From assembly GCF_900111685.1 (NCBI RefSeq), contig NZ_FOHX01000006.1, positions 1 to 64,000 of the forward strand: a DNA stretch of 64,000 bases, given 5' to 3'. A program made the translations under genes and the position numbers. This document shows, piece after piece, positions 55,636 through 63,363 of this stretch (positions within the stretch are counted from its first letter, which is position 1; every line of letters begins with the position of its first letter). Below the pieces are notes generated by a model. The model had not been told where the DNA came from. It saw only the letters and a program-made list of their open reading frames with translations, and ran no database searches. The stretch is from Nonomuraea wenchangensis. GTDB taxonomy: Bacteria; Actinomycetota; Actinomycetes; Streptosporangiales; Streptosporangiaceae.

Positions 55636-55982
55636 CAGGAGAGGATCCCGGCCCCCTGATCCGGCTGTACGGACTGACCGGGGGCCGGGCGCGCCCGCAG
55701 GGGGAGACGTTCGACCTGGTGGCCATCGTCGTGACGGTCGCCGGGTCGCACGAGTTCGCGGACCTGATCCCCGAGCACCGCGCCGTGCTGTCGCTGTGCC
55801 GCCGGCCCACGCCGGTGGCCGACGTCGCGGCGCATCTCAGGCTGCCGCTCAACATCACCCGGGTGATCCTGGGCGACCTGCGGCGCGAGGGCCTGGTCAC
55901 CATCGAACGGCCGCGCCCGGTGGCGCAGACGATCGACGAACGCATCTACAGGGAAGTGCTGCATGGGCTACGCAGCCTCTGA
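55632..55982 (+). CDS. cvnC: DUF742 protein of the conservon
   Basis: A 116-residue DUF742 protein with a winged-helix-like core (RPTPVADVAAHLRLPLNITR; VILGDLRREGLVTI). GTG start at 55632 in the GTGA overlap with cvnB. Function in the complex is not known; possible DNA- or partner-binding adaptor. Confidence 0.92.
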   Translation: MTGEDPGPLIRLYGLTGGRARPQGETFDLVAIVVTVAGSHEFADLIPEHRAVLSLCRRPTPVADVAAHLRLPLNITRVILGDLRREGLVTIERPRPVAQTIDERIYREVLHGLRSL

Positions 55983-56565
55983 GCCGGGGACGACGGCCGT
56001 CGCCCCGGCCTTGGCCATCAAGATCCTCATCGCGGGCGGGTTCGGCGTCGGCAAGACGACCATGGTCGGGACCATCAGCGAGATCCGTCCCCTGCACACC
56101 GAGGAGCTGCTGAGCGAGCGGGGCGTCGGGGTGGACGACCTGTCGGGCGTGGAGTCCAAGACCACCACCACCGTGGCGCTCGACTTCGGCCGCATCACGA
56201 TCCGCGACGGGTTGTGGCTGTACCTGTTCGGGACGCCGGGGCAGGACCGGTTCTGGTTCATGTGGGACGAGCTGGCGCTCGGCGCGCTCGGCGCGGTGGT
56301 GCTGGCCGACACCCGCCGCCTCCAGGAGTGTTTCCCCGCCGTGGACTACTTCGAGCAGCGCGGCATCCCGTTCGTGGTGGCCGTGAACTGCTTCGACGGG
56401 GCCCGCAGGTACGAGCCCGCCAAGGTGCGGCGCGCGCTCGGGCTGAGCGAGACGACCCCGATCGTGCTGTGCGACGTGCGGCGCCGCGATTCGGTCAAGG
56501 AGGTGCTGACCACGCTGGTCACGTACGCGGTGGAGGGCGCCCGCCCGCCGGCGGGGCGGCGATGA
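55963..56565 (+). CDS. cvnD: GTP-binding protein of the conservon
   Basis: A 200-residue MglA/Arf-like GTPase: G1 GGFGVGKTT, G2-region Thr cluster ESKTTTTVALDFG, G3 LFGTPGQDRF and a G4-like NCFD in place of NKxD. In the G3 region the Gln follows Gly as in Ras-type proteins. It overlaps cvnC by 20 bp and ends the operon. Confidence 0.93.
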   Translation: MGYAASEPGTTAVAPALAIKILIAGGFGVGKTTMVGTISEIRPLHTEELLSERGVGVDDLSGVESKTTTTVALDFGRITIRDGLWLYLFGTPGQDRFWFMWDELALGALGAVVLADTRRLQECFPAVDYFEQRGIPFVVAVNCFDGARRYEPAKVRRALGLSETTPIVLCDVRRRDSVKEVLTTLVTYAVEGARPPAGRR

Positions 56566-56598
56566 GCGGGTAGCCGCCCGGCTGGGTAGTGGCCGCGG

Positions 56599-57459
56599 AT
56601 GTTCGACGACTTCGCGACCGACGTGATCGACGTGGGCGAGACGGAGCTGTACGTCCGGCACGGCGGCTCCGGCACCCCGCTGCTGCTCCTGCACGGTCAT
56701 CCGCGTACGCACGCCACCTGGCACCGCGTCGCCCCTCTCCTGTCCCCCCACCACTACGTGGTCTGCCCCGACCTGCGCGGTTACGGCCGCTCCGGCAAGC
56801 CGCCCACCACCCCCGACCACGCCCCCTACGGCAAGCGCGCGATGGCGCGGGACCTGGTCGCCCTCATGCGGGCGCTCGGCCACGACCGCTTCGCCGTGGC
56901 GGGGCACGACCGGGGCGCGTACGTCGCCCACCGCCTGGCCGCCGACCATCCCGGCGAGGTCACCCGCCTGGTCGTGATGGACGCGATCCCGATCGGCGAG
57001 GCGCTGGCCCGCGCCGACGCGCGCTTCGCCGCGGCCTGGTGGCACTGGTTCTTCCTCGGCCAGACCGACAAGCCGGCGGAGCACCTCATCAACGCCGACC
57101 CCGACGCCTGGTACGGGGCCACGGAGGAGCAGATGGGGCCGGAGGCTTACCTGGACTTCCGCCGCGCCGTGCACGACCCGGTCACGGTCCACGCCATGTG
57201 CGAGGACTACCGGGCCGGGCTGACGGTGGACCGGGCCGCCGACGACGCCGACCAGGCGGCGGGCCGCCGCGTCACCTGCCCGACGCTGTTCCTCTGGTCG
57301 TCGAGGGACGACATGGAGGACCTGTACGGCGACCCGCTGGCCATCTGGCGCACCTGGGCCGACGACGTGACCGGTCATCCGATCGACAGCGGCCACCACA
57401 TGGCCGAGGAGGCTCCCGAGGAGCTGGCCTCCGCCTTACTGGCGTTCATGAAGCGCTGA
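56599..57459 (+). CDS. Haloacetate-dehalogenase-like alpha/beta hydrolase
   Basis: A 286-residue hydrolase close to fluoroacetate dehalogenases: HGHPRTHATW, DLRGYGRSGKP, nucleophile Asp104 with Arg105 in GHDRGAYVAHRL, the halide pocket His149-Trp150 (WWHWFF) plus Tyr204 (CEDYRAG), and base His266. The second carboxylate-binding Arg of the characterised enzymes (three residues after the first) is Tyr108 here, so the substrate may not be a haloacetate; epoxide hydrolase activity is possible. It follows the conservon by 33 bp; the ribosome site is weak. Confidence 0.8.
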   Translation: MFDDFATDVIDVGETELYVRHGGSGTPLLLLHGHPRTHATWHRVAPLLSPHHYVVCPDLRGYGRSGKPPTTPDHAPYGKRAMARDLVALMRALGHDRFAVAGHDRGAYVAHRLAADHPGEVTRLVVMDAIPIGEALARADARFAAAWWHWFFLGQTDKPAEHLINADPDAWYGATEEQMGPEAYLDFRRAVHDPVTVHAMCEDYRAGLTVDRAADDADQAAGRRVTCPTLFLWSSRDDMEDLYGDPLAIWRTWADDVTGHPIDSGHHMAEEAPEELASALLAFMKR

Positions 57460-57497
57460 GGCGGAAATTCCCGGCGGGGCGGCCGTGTTGCCCGGAC

Positions 57498-57917
57498 ATG
57501 GGCAATGCTTACGCGGACGAGAACGTCATCCGCCGGCTCCTCACCGAGACGCGGACGTGGGCCTTCGTCGGGCTGTCGGACAACCCCCACCGCACGGCGT
57601 ACGACCAGGCGGGCCTGCTGCAGACGCGCGGCAAGCGGATCATCCCGGTCCATCCGGCCGCCGAGACGGTGCACGGCGAGCCGGGGCACGCCTCACTCGC
57701 CGAGGTGCGGGAGAAAGTGGACGTGGTCGCGATCTACCGGCGCGCCGAGCACGCCGGGCAGGCCGTGGACGAGGCCGTCGCGATCGGCGCCGGGGCGGTG
57801 TGGCTGCCGCTCGGCGTCGTCGACGAGGCCGCCGCGCGGCGGGCGCGGGAGGCCGGGCTCGACGTGGTGATGGACCGCTGCCCCGGCGTCGAATGGGCCC
57901 TCCGCCGCACCCGCTGA
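57498..57917 (+). CDS. CoA-binding (YccU-type) protein
   Basis: A 139-residue Rossmann-fold protein of the CoA_binding_2 family: TWAFVGLSDNPHRTAYDQAG at the N-terminus, GKRIIPVHPAAETVHGEPGHASLAEV, and VWLPLGVVDEAAARRA. Related to the succinyl-CoA synthetase alpha N-domain; binds CoA or a nucleotide, with no known reaction. It lies 38 bp after the hydrolase gene and is probably cotranscribed. Confidence 0.85.
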   Translation: MGNAYADENVIRRLLTETRTWAFVGLSDNPHRTAYDQAGLLQTRGKRIIPVHPAAETVHGEPGHASLAEVREKVDVVAIYRRAEHAGQAVDEAVAIGAGAVWLPLGVVDEAAARRAREAGLDVVMDRCPGVEWALRRTR

Positions 57918-57939
57918 CCCGGCCCTGCGCCGGGGTCAG
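57914..57939. terminator. Bidirectional terminator with both stop codons in the stem
   Basis: CTGACCCGG and CCGGGGTCAG pair with a single bulge around a short CCTGCG loop. The stop of the CoA-binding gene (57915-57917) is in the left arm and that of the convergent FHA gene (57936-57938) is in the right arm. Confidence 0.6.
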
Positions 57940-59933
57940 ACCATCTGGCCGCTCGGTCCCCTGCGGATCACGCGGGTGGCCTGGCGGCGGTCGTCGGGGG
58001 GCGGGGACGGGGACGGTGACAGCGGCGGGGACGGCGGCGGGGACGGCGGCGGGGTGGACACCAGCAGGTCCGGCGGGTCCTGCCGGTAGAAGATGTCGAT
58101 GTCCACCTCCTCGCCGCCCATGACCAGCGTGTCCCAAGCCCCACTGGCGAGGAACGCGCGCAGCGCCTCGGGGCTGAGGCAGCGCAGGTGGGCCCGGAGC
58201 GCGGCGTCGTCGGGCAGGCCGGGGATGCGGGAGGCCAGCCGGTCGCGGATCTGCCGGAGCCGGTCCATGAACGCGTCCAGATCGGCCTCCCTGGACCCGT
58301 CCGCGGCGGCGCCGGCCTCGGGTGGCGTGAGGCCGTCGGCGATCAGGTCCTTGACGGCCCGGGTGACGCCGTCGCCGTCCGTGGCCACCATCGCCTTCCA
58401 CGCGCGGCTCTTGTGCCGGTACTGCAGCATCGACATGGCCGCCTCGTGCCGGATGAAGTCGGCGTCGCGGAACGGCCGGCCGCGCCAGCTCTGGCTGAGC
58501 GTACGCGCCAGCGAGATGGCCGAGGCCAGCCCGCTGTTCAGCCCGCGCCCCGGCCAGAAGTGGATGGCGTTGGCGGCGTCGCCGAGCAGGAACCCGTACG
58601 TGCCGGGCGTCCCGGCGGTCGGCGGGTGGAGCTGGGCGGTGAAGCGCGGCCGCTGGACCATGTCGAGCCGGAACGCGGTCACCGCGCTCAGGTTCTCCTC
58701 GGCGACGCCGAAGAAGCGCAGCCCTTCCCGCACCCGCGTCCACAGCCGCGAGCCCCTGACCAGCGCGGGCAGGAACAGCGTGCCGTGCGTGGAGCAGTGG
58801 AACTCGCCGTGCTCGGTCCGGTCCATGAGGCAGGGACTGGCGGCGACGCACTGCTCGAACACGTGCCGGACCGGGTCGATGCCGATGACCTCCTTGGCCT
58901 CCTCGTCGGTCAGCCGCATGTTGAGGAAGCCCTCGCCGCGCAGGGCGTTCAGCAGGAAGCGGTTCTGGGCGACGGTGAGCAGCACGGTCATCGGGTCCGG
59001 CAGGTCGGACTTGACGCGCAGCCCGAGGACGACGTCCTGGAGGTGGTGGCCGTCGAGGGAGTAGATCGAGGTGTCGGCGTTGCCGAACTTGGCCGCGAAG
59101 TGGGCGCGGGTGCGTGAGCGCCCGCCCTCGCAGATGGCGAGGACATGGTCGCGGGCGGTGGCCTCGCGGTGCTCGTCGGGCGAGAACCGCCCGGGGACCA
59201 GCCGGATCCGGTCGGGGCGTTCGTTCGCCAGCTCCAGGAGCGTGTCCTCGATGTAGGCGATGCGCAGGTTGCGCGGGCCCTGGCCGCGGATGGAGTCGGG
59301 TCCGGTGGGCCACATCTCGGTGTACGCGCCGGGCGCGAACAGCCGGGCCTGCGCCCGTTCGGGCAGGTTGAGGTACTGGCGGCTCTGGACGGTGACGACC
59401 TGCTGCCGCCGGATGTTGCCCTCCTCCCTGCCCTTCCACACGACCCGGGCGCCGTCGCTCCTCCAGCGGCCGTCGTACACGGTGATCGCGACCCGCTCGC
59501 CCATGAGCTGGTCGAGGAGCAGGGCGAGGCTGAGCCCGACGGGGCCGCCGCCGCTGATCGTGACGCGCAGGACCTGCCCGGGGTCCACCGTCCGTACGGC
59601 GCTCCGCACCGTCCCGGTGCCCATGATGGTCTCGTCGTCCTCGCCCGCGAGCTCGAAGCAGAAGACCTCGTCGTCGATGGTGATCAGGTCGCCGGGGCGC
59701 AGCACGTGCGTGTCCACGCGGGCGCCGTTGACCAGGGTGCCGTTGCGGCTGCCCAGGTCGCGCAGGATGTAGCGGCCCTCCTCGTGGCGCACCTCGGCGT
59801 GCGAGCGCGAGGCCCGGCCGCCGGCGATGACCACGCCGCTGTCGCTCCTGCGGCCGAACGTCAGCGGCCGCTCGCCGAGCGGGAACCGTCTTCCGGACTG
59901 AGGGCCCTCGCGCCCCACGATCACCGGCGGCAT
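57936..59933 (-). CDS. FHA-domain/FAD-dependent monooxygenase fusion
   Basis: A 665-residue two-domain protein. Residues about 5-95 are an FHA phosphothreonine-binding domain (LTFGRRSDSGVVI, SRSHAEV, DLGSRNGTLVNG). Residues about 120-560 are a FAD monooxygenase-like module: ISGGGPVGLSLALLL, then LGDAANAIHFWPGRGLNSGL for the flavin. A Pro/Ser-rich tail of about 45 residues ends in RRGPSGQMV. ATG at 59933 follows GGGAG; a TTG further upstream lacks a site. FHA would bring the enzyme to a Ser/Thr-kinase target; the substrate is unknown. Confidence 0.82.
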   Translation of the reverse strand: MPPVIVGREGPQSGRRFPLGERPLTFGRRSDSGVVIAGGRASRSHAEVRHEEGRYILRDLGSRNGTLVNGARVDTHVLRPGDLITIDDEVFCFELAGEDDETIMGTGTVRSAVRTVDPGQVLRVTISGGGPVGLSLALLLDQLMGERVAITVYDGRWRSDGARVVWKGREEGNIRRQQVVTVQSRQYLNLPERAQARLFAPGAYTEMWPTGPDSIRGQGPRNLRIAYIEDTLLELANERPDRIRLVPGRFSPDEHREATARDHVLAICEGGRSRTRAHFAAKFGNADTSIYSLDGHHLQDVVLGLRVKSDLPDPMTVLLTVAQNRFLLNALRGEGFLNMRLTDEEAKEVIGIDPVRHVFEQCVAASPCLMDRTEHGEFHCSTHGTLFLPALVRGSRLWTRVREGLRFFGVAEENLSAVTAFRLDMVQRPRFTAQLHPPTAGTPGTYGFLLGDAANAIHFWPGRGLNSGLASAISLARTLSQSWRGRPFRDADFIRHEAAMSMLQYRHKSRAWKAMVATDGDGVTRAVKDLIADGLTPPEAGAAADGSREADLDAFMDRLRQIRDRLASRIPGLPDDAALRAHLRCLSPEALRAFLASGAWDTLVMGGEEVDIDIFYRQDPPDLLVSTPPPSPPPSPPLSPSPSPPPDDRRQATRVIRRGPSGQMV

Positions 59934-60089
59934 AGGTAACTCCCATTCCCTAGCCAATGGATTGGAGCCGTGCCGCTACAGCATGGGACGGGATGAACCT
60001 ATTTACCAGTGAAAATTACTCATACAAGAGAATCCGTACGTTTGAGGCGGGTAGGCCGAGGGGTCGGAATCCAGAAGGGGAGTCGCGTC

Positions 60090-60218
60090 ATGATCGTATT
60101 GCGCCGTCTCACGGCAATCCGGGCAAGCCTGGCGCTGCCCGGCCTGCCCGGCCCGTCACCTGGCCCGGACGAAGCCGCCGACCAGAGCCGGCGTCGCCGC
60201 CGTCGCCGCCGCCGTTGA
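60090..60218 (+). CDS. Putative 42-residue peptide with Arg9 tail
   Basis: The ORF begins MIVLRRLTAIRASLALPGLP and ends in nine consecutive Arg. AAGGGGAG lies 7 bp upstream of the ATG, and the stop sits in the left arm of a hairpin shared with the convergent gene. The composition is strange, and the CGC/CGT run could be a chance GC repeat, so coding status is uncertain. Confidence 0.35.
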   Translation: MIVLRRLTAIRASLALPGLPGPSPGPDEAADQSRRRRRRRRR

Positions 60219-60231
60219 CCCGCCGGGGTCA
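60216..60231. terminator. Short hairpin spanning two convergent stop codons
   Basis: TGACCC-GCCG-GGGTCA, with the small ORF's TGA at the left end and the secreted-protein stop at the right. Only three of the six base pairs go beyond what two opposing TGA codons force. Confidence 0.4.
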
Positions 60232-60966
60232 CTTCCAGGGAAGTCTTCTCCCCTTGTACGAGGGGTGCTTGGTCTCCCAGTACCGCCAGCCCTCGAAGCG
60301 GGCCGGCACGTTGGCGATGCCCGTAGCGATCTCCACCTGCCGGCACGTGGAAAGGACCGACCACGCCGACCAGCCGATGCGGTAGCCGAACACCCGGTAC
60401 CACATGTTGCCGTACATCCCGTCGCTGATCTCGCGCGTGTACTCGTGCCCCGTGAACACCATGTGCCGCTCCTCCAGGTGCGGGATGCCGTTCTTGCGCA
60501 GCGCGCGGATCACCTCTCCGGGCTCGATGGGGTTGGTGGTCCTGGTCCACTCCTTCTCCGTCTCCAGGAACGCGAGCACCTCGTGCTCCCTCGTCACCGA
60601 CACCGTCATCGAGCCGCCGGGGCCGTCGGTGAAGCGGGTGCGCGGGACGAAGAAGTTGCGCGGTGAGATGTGTCCGCGCTTGTAGAAGATCCGTGGCGTG
60701 CACACGCTGTGGTCGTGGTCCTTGATGATGCGGGTGCGGTGCCGGCGGCGCTCGTCGACGTTCTCCTCGTCGTTGACGACCTCCTCCTCGTCGTTGACGG
60801 TGTCGTTGTCGTCGTCGTCCGTGCGGTTGTCCCTCCGGTCGTTCGTCCGGCTGTCCGTCCGGTTGTCCGCCCACGCCGGAGCCAGCGTGGTGGCGAGGAC
60901 GAGCGAGAGCGTGCCGCACGCGGCGGCCTTCCGCATTCCGCGGTGAAGGTGAATGGGCGCGAACAT
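60229..60966 (-). CDS. Secreted protein with Asp/Asn/Arg-rich N-terminal region
   Basis: A 245-residue protein with a signal peptide (basic MFAPIHLHRGMRKAAACG, core TLSLVLATTLAPAWA, cleavage near residue 34). The mature N-terminus is a charged, repetitive stretch (DNRTDSRTNDRRDNRT, then DDDDND and NDEEEVVNDEEN). The remaining 150 residues are globular with many aromatic residues (MYGNMWYRVFGYRIGWSAWS) and two cysteines. I recognise no family. The acidic run could bind Ca2+. The first ATG (60966) or MRKAA ten codons later could be the start. Confidence 0.65.
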   Translation of the reverse strand: MFAPIHLHRGMRKAAACGTLSLVLATTLAPAWADNRTDSRTNDRRDNRTDDDDNDTVNDEEEVVNDEENVDERRRHRTRIIKDHDHSVCTPRIFYKRGHISPRNFFVPRTRFTDGPGGSMTVSVTREHEVLAFLETEKEWTRTTNPIEPGEVIRALRKNGIPHLEERHMVFTGHEYTREISDGMYGNMWYRVFGYRIGWSAWSVLSTCRQVEIATGIANVPARFEGWRYWETKHPSYKGRRLPWK

Positions 60967-61088
60967 GTGCTGTTCCTTTCGGAATTGCCTGCTTCACGAT
61001 GCTTGCAGGAGGCACGAATCACACCCGACCGCCACACCGAACGTGAATATCCCGTACCAGGCAAGAATTGGTGAAGAACCTATGGCGC

Positions 61089-61100
61089 ACCCGTACGGGT
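61089..61100. promoter_or_regulatory. Palindrome upstream of gntR
   Basis: ACCCGTACGGGT is a perfect 12-bp palindrome 12 bp before the gntR start. It may be an autoregulatory site, although its sequence differs from the site near the D-2-hydroxyglutarate dehydrogenase gene. Confidence 0.35.
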
Positions 61101-61111
61101 AGCATGCCTCC

Positions 61112-61909
61112 ATGCCGCCCACCCGCGAACACGCCGAGCTGAAGCTGCAGCCGCTGCCGCAGGCGGGCCGGTCGCTGGCCGAGCAGGTGATCTCCGAGGT
61201 GCGCCGGGCGGTGCACTCCGGCGCGATGGTCCCGGGCCGGCTCTACTCCGTCTACCAGATCGCCGAGCAGCTCAACGTCTCCCGCAGCCCGGTCCGCGAG
61301 GCCATGCTGCGCCTGGTGGAGGCCGGGCTGGTGCAGGTCGAGCGCAACCGAGGGTTCCGGGTCGTGCTGCCGCACCCGCGCGAGATCGTCGAGATCTTCG
61401 GGGTCCGGCTCGCGCTGGAGCTGCCCGCCGTGCGGCGCGCGGCGGGGGCGGGGCCCGCCGGGCTGGGCGCGGCGCTGCGGGAGACCATGGAGCGGATGGC
61501 GGCGGCGGTCTCGGCCGGCGACGAGGAGCTGTTCTTCCACCTCGACCAGGCGCTGCACGACCGCATGCTGGTGGCCGCGGGCAACGGGCGGGCCCGCGCG
61601 ATCGTCGGCGGCCTGCGCGACACCATGCGCATCCTCGGCTCCTCCACCGACGATGCCTCGCGCACGCTGCGGCAGGTGCACGAGGAGCACGAGCCGATCG
61701 TGGCGGCGGTGGCCGCGGGCGACGCCGGAGGCGCGGTGCGGGCCATGCGCGCCCACCTGACCAACACCGGGCTCATCCTCGCCGCGCAGGCGGCCCGCGC
61801 CCAGGGCGAGCCGGTGGACGTGGCCGCGCTCTGGGCCGCCGTCGTCGATGAGCCCGTCGTCGAGGAGCCCGCCGTCGAGGAGCCCGTCGTCGAGGAGCCC
61901 GCCGGCTAA
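61112..61909 (+). CDS. GntR-family regulator, FCD type, with acidic repeat tail
   Basis: A 265-residue regulator. Winged helix in residues 20-85 (YQIAEQLNVSRSPVREAMLRLVEAG) and an FCD domain in about 90-230 (FFHLDQALHDRM; EEHEPIVAAV). The last 22 residues are VVDEPVVEEPAVEEPVVEEP plus AG, encoded by 15-bp repeats, unusual for the family. It converges with the HglS-like gene, the two stop codons overlapping in CTAA. It likely controls 2-oxoadipate/2-hydroxyglutarate catabolism. Confidence 0.87.
   Translation: MPPTREHAELKLQPLPQAGRSLAEQVISEVRRAVHSGAMVPGRLYSVYQIAEQLNVSRSPVREAMLRLVEAGLVQVERNRGFRVVLPHPREIVEIFGVRLALELPAVRRAAGAGPAGLGAALRETMERMAAAVSAGDEELFFHLDQALHDRMLVAAGNGRARAIVGGLRDTMRILGSSTDDASRTLRQVHEEHEPIVAAVAAGDAGGAVRAMRAHLTNTGLILAAQAARAQGEPVDVAALWAAVVDEPVVEEPAVEEPVVEEPAG
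61840..61905 (+). repeat. 15-bp tandem repeats at the gntR 3' end
   Basis: GTCGTCGAGGAGCCC and one-base variants repeat four times and encode Val-Val-Glu-Glu-Pro units of the regulator's tail. Confidence 0.75.
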
Positions 61910-63300
61910 CCGACCTCGCCGGGCAGGCCCAGCTCCTCCCGTGCGCGGGCCAGCGACTCGGCGCGGATCGCGGCGTACAGCTCGTACGGGTCGTGCAGGG
62001 TCCGCCCGAGCACCCCCGCCAGCTCCTCGGGGCCGAGGTCGGCGCCGGCCTCCGTGACGTCCTTGGCGCCGTCGGAGGTGAGGTTCGACTGGAAGATGCC
62101 GGCCGCCGAGCGGGGCAGGAAGTCCTCGTACACGATGGGCCGGGCGCTCACCCAGCCGCCGGCCAGCAGCTCGGCGAGGCCGGCCGGGGGCGCTCCAGCG
62201 GGCCGGTCCTTTGCGGCGTGGAAGGTGAAGTACGCCAGGTCCCGCGCGGCCAGCTCCGCCTCCGTGCCCGGCACCCGCGCCTCCCACAGCGCGGCGGCCA
62301 CGGCGTTGCGCTCCTCCGCGTCCACCCGCCGCCCGGCGAGGGCGTCGTCCAGGGCGGCGGCCAGCTCGTCGTAGAGCGCCCGCCCGGCCGGGGTCACCGC
62401 GATCCCCCGCGCCTCGACCTCGCCGAAGCGCACCCGCAGGTCGTCCTCGACCACCCGGCCGTCGTCCTCGCGGAACAGCCGGGGCTCGGCGAGCGCGCGG
62501 AAGGAGGTCTGGCGCAGCAGCAGGTCGGGGCCGGACCAGCGGGGCGGTCCCTGGATGGCGTCGATCATGGTGATGCCGCGCCCGGACATACGGGCGTAGA
62601 GGGCGTCGATGTCGAGCACGCGCGGGGTCAGGTGGTTGACGTGCGTGCTCGGGACGCCGCCGATGTCGGCGGCCACGGCGGAGACCCGCTCCAGCTCGGC
62701 GTACCAGCCGCGCGAGACCGGCTCGCGGGACAGCTCGAACGAGCGCGTGGCGAGCGTCAGGAACTCCTCGGCCGCCGCGTCGTCCAGCCCGCCCTCGGCC
62801 TCGGCCCGGTCGGCCAGCTCCAGCAGCCGCGGCGGGAACAGCCGCCGGGCGTCCAGGAACGCCTCCAGCCTGCGCCGCAGGTCCTCGCCGAAGAACCGCC
62901 GGTCGCCCGTGACCAGCATGGAGGTGAAGACGCGGAACGGGTTCGCGGCCAGCTCACCGGCGTCCACGGGCCGGAACGCCGTCGAGACGACCGGCACCGA
63001 GCTGCTCGCCGCCTCCCGCAGGTCGTAGAAGCCGACCGGGTACATCCCCATCGCGCCGAAGATCCGCGCGACCTGGGCCAGCTCGCGGGGGGTGCCGACG
63101 CGGATCGCGCCGTGCCGCTCGGCGGTGACCCGGCCGATCGAGCCGAGCCGTTCGGCGTCCGCGCCCATGCGGTCCAGGACCTCGCGGTTCACCTCCTGGG
63201 CGACCTCGACGAGCGTGGTGTAGGCGGGGACCTCGGTGCCGTACATGGCCGACAGGCGCCGGGCGAAGGCCGCCCGCAGCGCGGTCGCGTCCACCATCAT
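61906..63300 (-). CDS. hglS: 2-oxoadipate dioxygenase/decarboxylase (HglS, DUF1338)
   Basis: A 464-residue protein of the DUF1338/YdcJ family: AFARRLSAMYGTEVPAY at the N-terminus, ERHGAIRVGTP (His63), GFYDLREAA, STHVNHLTPRVLDID (His220, His223 as likely metal ligands) and VYEDFLPRSAAGIFQSNL. Characterised HglS converts 2-oxoadipate to D-2-hydroxyglutarate with O2 in lysine breakdown. That fits the divergent D-2-hydroxyglutarate-dehydrogenase-like gene. ATG at 63300 follows AAGGGACGGC; a second ATG is one codon later. Confidence 0.88.
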   Translation of the reverse strand: MMVDATALRAAFARRLSAMYGTEVPAYTTLVEVAQEVNREVLDRMGADAERLGSIGRVTAERHGAIRVGTPRELAQVARIFGAMGMYPVGFYDLREAASSSVPVVSTAFRPVDAGELAANPFRVFTSMLVTGDRRFFGEDLRRRLEAFLDARRLFPPRLLELADRAEAEGGLDDAAAEEFLTLATRSFELSREPVSRGWYAELERVSAVAADIGGVPSTHVNHLTPRVLDIDALYARMSGRGITMIDAIQGPPRWSGPDLLLRQTSFRALAEPRLFREDDGRVVEDDLRVRFGEVEARGIAVTPAGRALYDELAAALDDALAGRRVDAEERNAVAAALWEARVPGTEAELAARDLAYFTFHAAKDRPAGAPPAGLAELLAGGWVSARPIVYEDFLPRSAAGIFQSNLTSDGAKDVTEAGADLGPEELAGVLGRTLHDPYELYAAIRAESLARAREELGLPGEVG

Positions 63301-63345
63301 GCCGTCCCTTCTCGTGGTCCTGGTGGCTGGCATGGTACAGGGGTC

Positions 63346-63358
63346 GCATGTAACATGC
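63346..63358. promoter_or_regulatory. GntR/FadR-type operator between hglS and the dehydrogenase
   Basis: GCATGT-A-ACATGC is a perfect inverted repeat of TGT-N-ACA type in the 63-bp divergent gap, ending 5 bp before the dehydrogenase start. The nearby GntR protein is the likely ligand-responsive repressor. Confidence 0.55.
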
Positions 63359-63363
63359 TACGT

